Source of the DNA: Bog-473 sp963781955
Lineage (GTDB): Bacteria; Actinomycetota; Acidimicrobiia; Acidimicrobiales; RAAP-2
NCBI GenBank assembly: GCA_963781955.1
Contig: CAWAHU010000001.1
Span: forward strand, 434,001 to 498,000
Direction of reading: 5' to 3'
DNA: 64,000 nt
Under the pieces are notes generated by a model, which worked only from the letters and a program-made list of their open reading frames with translations, was not told the DNA's origin and made no database searches. Made by a program: the position numbers and the translations under genes. Shown here piece after piece: positions 60,571 to 64,000 of this stretch (positions are counted from its first letter, which is position 1; each line of letters begins with the position of its first letter).

Positions 60571-62118
60571 TCAGAGCAGGACTTCGATGAGCGCCGGGCC
60601 AGGCGTCCGGTAGCTCTCCTCGAGCGCCGTCACCAGGTCCTCCGCGTTCTCGACCCGTCGCGCCGGCACGCCCATGCCGCGCGCCAGGTCGCAGAAGTCG
60701 AGCTCCGGGTCGGCGAGGTCCAGCAGGCGGCGGGCCAGCGGGCCGCCGGCGTCGGCGCCCACTCGGTGCAATTCCATGTTCAAGACGCCGTAGCTGCGGT
60801 TGGAGAGGAGGACCGTGGTCACCCCCAGGCCCTCGCGGGCCTGAGTCCACAGCGCCTGCACGGTGTACATGGCGCTGCCGTCGGCTTGGAGACACAGCAC
60901 CGGGCGGTCCGGCGCGGCGACGGCAGCGCCCGTGGCCGCAGGCAGGCCCATACCGATGGCGCCGCCGGTCAGGGTGAGCCAGTCGTGGCGGGGCGCCGTG
61001 GCCGTCGCCGCCGGCACGAACAGCCCGGACGTGATGCTCTCGTCCACCACGATGGCGCCCTCGGGCAGGGTGGCCCCGATCGCGCCGGCGAGCGATTGCT
61101 GGTCGAGGGCCCCGCGCGGGGCCTCGGGCCTGGGCCCGGCGGGCAGCGCTGCCGCCTGCACCGTGGCCCCAAGCGCCTCGGCCAGCGCCTCGAGAGCAGC
61201 CGGTGCGTCTATGCCCGGGCCCGCCAGGACGTGGACGGTGCAGCCCGGCGGGACCAGGTCGCTCGCCTTGTCCGGATAGGCGAAGAACGAGACGGGGGAC
61301 TTGGCGTCGACCAGGACGAGGTGGCGCACCCCGTCGAGCTGGGCCTGGGCCATCTCCGCCAGGTAGGCCAGTCCCTGCGGCGCGGGGATCCCCGCGCCGC
61401 GCTCCAGGGCAGGAGGGAAGGTCTCGCACAAGAGTCCGGCCCCGGCGGCCTCCGCCACCCGGGAGGCGGCGAGCAGGCCGCGCGACCGCACGGCCGTGCC
61501 GCCGAGGAGCAAAGCGGCCCGCTCGCCCGAGCGCAGTGCCTTGGCCACCTCCTCGACGGTCTCGGCGGCGACGACGACGGGTCGCGCCACCCCGCGCGGG
61601 GGGCACGGGCCCGTCGCGCTCTCCGACCACGACACGTCGGCTGGCAGGACGAGGGTGGCCACGCACCCGGGCGGGCCCAAGGCGGCCGCCACGGCGTCGG
61701 CACCGTCGGACGCCACGTCGTCCGGCCGGGCCGACGAGCGGTACCAGCCCGAGACCGCAGAGGCGATGGCGGCGATGTCCGACTGGAGCGGAGCGTCATA
61801 GCGCGTGTGGTACGTGGCGTGGTCGCCGACGATGTTGACCACCGGGCTCCGGGCACGCCGGGCGTTGTGCAGGTTGGCCAGTCCGTTGCCGAGCCCCGGG
61901 CCGAGATGCAACAAGGTGGCGGCCGGCTTGCCGGCCACCCGCGCGTAGCCGTCGGCCGCACCGGTGACCACACCCTCGAACAAGCAGAGCACGCCGCGCA
62001 TCTCGGGTACGTCGTCGAGCGCGGCCACGAAGTGCATCTCCGAGGTCCCCGGGTTGGCGAAGCACACGTCGGTGCCGGCGCCGACCAGCGTCGAGATCAA
62101 AGCGCGGGCGCCGTTCAC
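60571..62118 (-). CDS. ilvX: IlvX-like ThDP-dependent enzyme (acetolactate synthase family)
   Basis: 515-residue ThDP enzyme resembling mycobacterial IlvX. NGARALISTLVGAGTDVCFA opens the pyrimidine-binding domain, with NPGTSEMHFVAALDD and the conserved Glu48 in LFEGVVTGAADGYAR. The cofactor domain has LTLTGGAIGMGLPAATGAAV, CLQADGSAMYTVQ and LLSNRSYGVLNMELHRVG. These blocks are IlvX rather than IlvB type, and no small regulatory subunit is adjacent, so branched-chain synthesis is doubtful. The GTG at 62118 overlaps the upstream oxidase stop (GTGA) and has GGAGG about 8-10 nt upstream. Confidence 0.87.
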   Translation of the reverse strand: MNGARALISTLVGAGTDVCFANPGTSEMHFVAALDDVPEMRGVLCLFEGVVTGAADGYARVAGKPAATLLHLGPGLGNGLANLHNARRARSPVVNIVGDHATYHTRYDAPLQSDIAAIASAVSGWYRSSARPDDVASDGADAVAAALGPPGCVATLVLPADVSWSESATGPCPPRGVARPVVVAAETVEEVAKALRSGERAALLLGGTAVRSRGLLAASRVAEAAGAGLLCETFPPALERGAGIPAPQGLAYLAEMAQAQLDGVRHLVLVDAKSPVSFFAYPDKASDLVPPGCTVHVLAGPGIDAPAALEALAEALGATVQAAALPAGPRPEAPRGALDQQSLAGAIGATLPEGAIVVDESITSGLFVPAATATAPRHDWLTLTGGAIGMGLPAATGAAVAAPDRPVLCLQADGSAMYTVQALWTQAREGLGVTTVLLSNRSYGVLNMELHRVGADAGGPLARRLLDLADPELDFCDLARGMGVPARRVENAEDLVTALEESYRTPGPALIEVLL

Positions 62119-63539
62119 GATCGGTCCTCCTCCTGTCTGGGCGCCGGTGACCCCACTCCGAGCAGCCGGTCGGGACCGAGGATGCCCCGGGGGTCGAAGG
62201 CGGCCTTGATGGCCCGCATCAGACGAAGCGAGATGGGGTCCTGCATCTCGAGGAAGTAGCCCATCTTGGCCGTCCCGATGCCGTGCTCGCCCGAGATGGC
62301 GCCGCCGGCAGCCAGCGCCAGCTCGAAGGCCTCGTGCATGAGCGCGTGGCGCTGGTCCTCGTCGGGCTGGAACACGGTGATGTGCACGTTGCCGTCCCCG
62401 ATGTGACCGCAGCCGGTCACCAGGGCACGGTGTTCCTGGGCCAGCGTGGCGACGCGGGCCAAGTAGTCGGGGATCGAGGCGCGCGGGATCACGGCGTCGA
62501 TGAGATCGTCGCACCCGGCCGCCTTGCCGACCCAGAACGCCCGCTCGCGCGCGGCCACCAGCTGGGCGCCCGAGGTGGCCGGGAGGACGTAGACGTCGAG
62601 GGCTCCCAGCTCGGAGAGGAGCTCGCCCAGGCGCTCGGTGTCCTCCTCCACCCGCTCGCCCACCGTGCCCTCGAGCACGACCACCAGGTAGGCCAGGGTG
62701 CGCTCCTTGACGTCGTCCGGGATCCCGAGGTCGAGGCCGGCGGCCTTCGTGATGCCGCCCATGACCAACACATCGACGTACTCGAGGATGGAGGGGTTGA
62801 TGCCGCCGTTGACGATGTGCGGCACAGCGGAGGCGACCTCGGCCAGCGAGGAGAAGGGCGTCAGCACGGTCGCGGAAACGGTCTGGCGCGGCTGGACCTT
62901 GACCGTGACCTCCGTCGTGACGGCCAGTGTCCCCTCGGAGCCGATGAGCAGCTGGGTCAAGTCGTAGCCGCTCGAGCACTTGACGAACTTCCCGCCGGTG
63001 CGCAGCACGCTCCCGTCGGCCAGCACCACTTCGAGGCCGAGCACGTGGTGCCGGGTCACGCCGTAGCGGACGGCGCGCATTCCGCCGGCGTTGGTGGCCA
63101 CGTTGCCGCCGAGGGACCCGCTCTGCTCGCCGGGGGACACCGGGTAGGTCAGCCCGAACGGTGCCAGTTCGGCGTTGAGTTGTTCGAGGGTCACTCCGGG
63201 CTCCACGACCGCCACCTGGTTCTCGGTGTCGATCTCCCGTATCCGTCGCATGCGGTCGAAGGCAATCAGCAGGCCACTGGCCACCGGCACCGCCGCGCCC
63301 GAGAGGCCGGTGCCGCTGCCCCGGACCACGACCGGGACGCCCTGTTCGCCGGCCAGCGCCATGATCTCGGCCACCTCGGCCGTCGAGCCGGGGAGCACGA
63401 CCGCCAGCGGAAGGGCCGGCGCCGTGGTCAGCGCCTCGTCGTGCGTGTAATCGGCGTGGATCGACGTGCCGGCGAGGACGTGCTCCTCGCCTACGACCTT
63501 GCGCAGTTGCTCCAGGAGTTCGGGCATGCGACGGAACAC
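62115..63539 (-). CDS. GlcD-like FAD-linked 2-hydroxyacid dehydrogenase
   Basis: 474-residue flavoprotein of the VAO/PCMH family (glycolate oxidase GlcD, D-lactate dehydrogenase type). FAD binding is marked by VPVVVRGSGTGLSG, PGVTLEQLNAELAPFGL, SLGGNVATNAGGMRAVRYG and GSEGTLAVTTEVTVK; the C-terminal half has GCGHIGDGNVHIT and SGEHGIGTAKMGYF. It should oxidise a 2-hydroxyacid to a 2-oxoacid. Start is GTG 63539 or ATG 63527. TAAGGT on the minus strand near 63575-63570 may be the -10. It is coupled to the IlvX-like gene. Confidence 0.88.
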   Translation of the reverse strand: MFRRMPELLEQLRKVVGEEHVLAGTSIHADYTHDEALTTAPALPLAVVLPGSTAEVAEIMALAGEQGVPVVVRGSGTGLSGAAVPVASGLLIAFDRMRRIREIDTENQVAVVEPGVTLEQLNAELAPFGLTYPVSPGEQSGSLGGNVATNAGGMRAVRYGVTRHHVLGLEVVLADGSVLRTGGKFVKCSSGYDLTQLLIGSEGTLAVTTEVTVKVQPRQTVSATVLTPFSSLAEVASAVPHIVNGGINPSILEYVDVLVMGGITKAAGLDLGIPDDVKERTLAYLVVVLEGTVGERVEEDTERLGELLSELGALDVYVLPATSGAQLVAARERAFWVGKAAGCDDLIDAVIPRASIPDYLARVATLAQEHRALVTGCGHIGDGNVHITVFQPDEDQRHALMHEAFELALAAGGAISGEHGIGTAKMGYFLEMQDPISLRLMRAIKAAFDPRGILGPDRLLGVGSPAPRQEEDRS

Positions 63540-63572
63540 CCCCCACCTCGGGTTCGATCGGGTGGCCCGACC

Positions 63573-64000
63573 TTACCGGCCCCCGGCCGGAGCCCCTGTG
63601 TCCCCGGTCGCCGCGGTCTCGGTGTCCCCGCCCGCCGAGTCCCCGATCGCCGAGTCCCCGATCGCCGAGTCCCCGGTCGCGGTGGCCAGCCGGCGCCTGA
63701 GTTCAGCGACGTGTGCGGAGACCTCCTCGGCCGCGGTCGGCGCTGCCTCCCTCTCCAGCCGGGAGACGGCCCGTTCGATCGGGGCCAACCAGGGACTCGG
63801 GCCGCGTCGCGACCCGCTTGCCTCGCCGCCGGGCCCACCCGGTTCCCCCGCCGACCGGCCGAACCAGCTGCACCAGAGCTCCTCCTCGGCGCGGGTGAGC
63901 GCCACGTAGAGAAGGCGACGCTCCTCGTCGACGGCTGCCGGTGTCTGGGCGGAAGCGAGGGGCATGAGGCCGGCGTTGAGCCCGAGGACGAGCACGGTGG
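63573..64000 (-). CDS. UvrD/Rep-type DNA helicase, C-terminal end (partial)
   Basis: Only the last 142 codons or so are present; the gene starts beyond 64000. The superfamily I helicase end is clear: FVLGLN-like VLVLGLNAGLMPLASAQ, then motif VI in DEERRLLYVALTRAEEELW. The rest is a Gly/Ser/Pro-rich linker, a helix (AEEVSAHVAELRRRLAT) and a tail with three 15-bp DNA repeats. Which helicase (UvrD, PcrA, UvrD2) cannot be told from this part. Confidence 0.82.
   Translation of the reverse strand, partial: TVLVLGLNAGLMPLASAQTPAAVDEERRLLYVALTRAEEELWCSWFGRSAGEPGGPGGEASGSRRGPSPWLAPIERAVSRLEREAAPTAAEEVSAHVAELRRRLATATGDSAIGDSAIGDSAGGDTETAATGDTGAPAGGR
63634..63678 (-). repeat. Three 15-bp tandem repeats in the helicase tail
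   Basis: GCCGAGTCCCCGATC occurs at 63634-63648 and 63649-63663 exactly and at 63664-63678 with one change (GGTC). On the minus strand it encodes GDSAI units. It is an in-frame slippage tract in a disordered tail. Confidence 0.85.

Overview
The window is about 70% G+C, almost fully coding, with GTG and TTG starts, 1-8 bp stop/start overlaps and many leaderless starts. Gene content is actinobacterial: a multifunctional Kgd-type 2-oxoglutarate dehydrogenase, a PafB-PafC fusion, F420 genes (a CofC/FbiD-type enzyme and a Ddn-type reductase), and FadE30/IpdF/FadD3-type steroid-ring genes. H1-like Lys/Ala-rich proteins and a MobF relaxase/VirD4-like pair would fit an Acidimicrobiia-like lineage, but that is an inference. 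No rRNA, tRNA, CRISPR array or intact insertion sequence was recognised.

Layout. 1-3.3 kb: end of secA, then prfB, ftsE and ftsX. 3.3-10.1 kb: a GT39-like membrane glycosyltransferase, a lipoprotein, small proteins, a double-hotdog thioesterase, a HAD hydrolase, ssb with a 12-bp tandem repeat upstream, and msrB. 10.2-16.5 kb: an amidohydrolase divergent from a coupled fadE30-ipdF-fadD3-adh operon behind a 19-bp palindromic operator. 16.5-23.4 kb: a sugar nucleotidyltransferase, a NatAB-like ABC exporter whose permease is frameshifted, dxs, an MFS carrier and a hotdog thioesterase. 23.4-32.5 kb: tldD-tldE, an FmdB-type zinc ribbon, moaC, a carboxyltransferase, a CtaG-like protein, pafBC and a Ddn-like reductase.

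32.5-36.4 kb is the most accessory-looking part: a helicase-less MobF relaxase facing a soluble VirD4/TraG-like ATPase, an AT-richer spacer of about 520 bp, and a stand-alone H1-like protein with 57-bp repeats. 36.4-44.2 kb: cofC, gpsA, a class III cyclase, a GH38 alpha-mannosidase, a MatB-like ligase, a GYD protein and a small unknown. 44.2-50.8 kb: rnhB, then a peptide ABC operon (oppA-B-C-D-F order on the minus strand) with a strong hairpin after oppA. 51.2-59.8 kb: a DMT carrier, an alpha/beta hydrolase, kgd, an unusual NYN-S1-H1-tail protein overlapping kgd, fabZ and xthA. 59.8-64 kb: a pair of REP-like palindromes, a small unknown, a three-hairpin spacer, an IlvX-like ThDP enzyme coupled to a GlcD-like flavoprotein, and the end of a UvrD-type helicase.

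The best candidates for new biology are the NYN-S1-H1-tail putative RNase (56780-58336), the minimal relaxase/coupling-ATPase pair with its flanking spacer (32547-35938), the palindromic operator of the steroid-type operon, the shared -10 element of the 22981/23443 divergent pair, and the related hairpins at 59896-60015. All functions are assigned by reading motifs and by remembered family resemblance; no database search was run.
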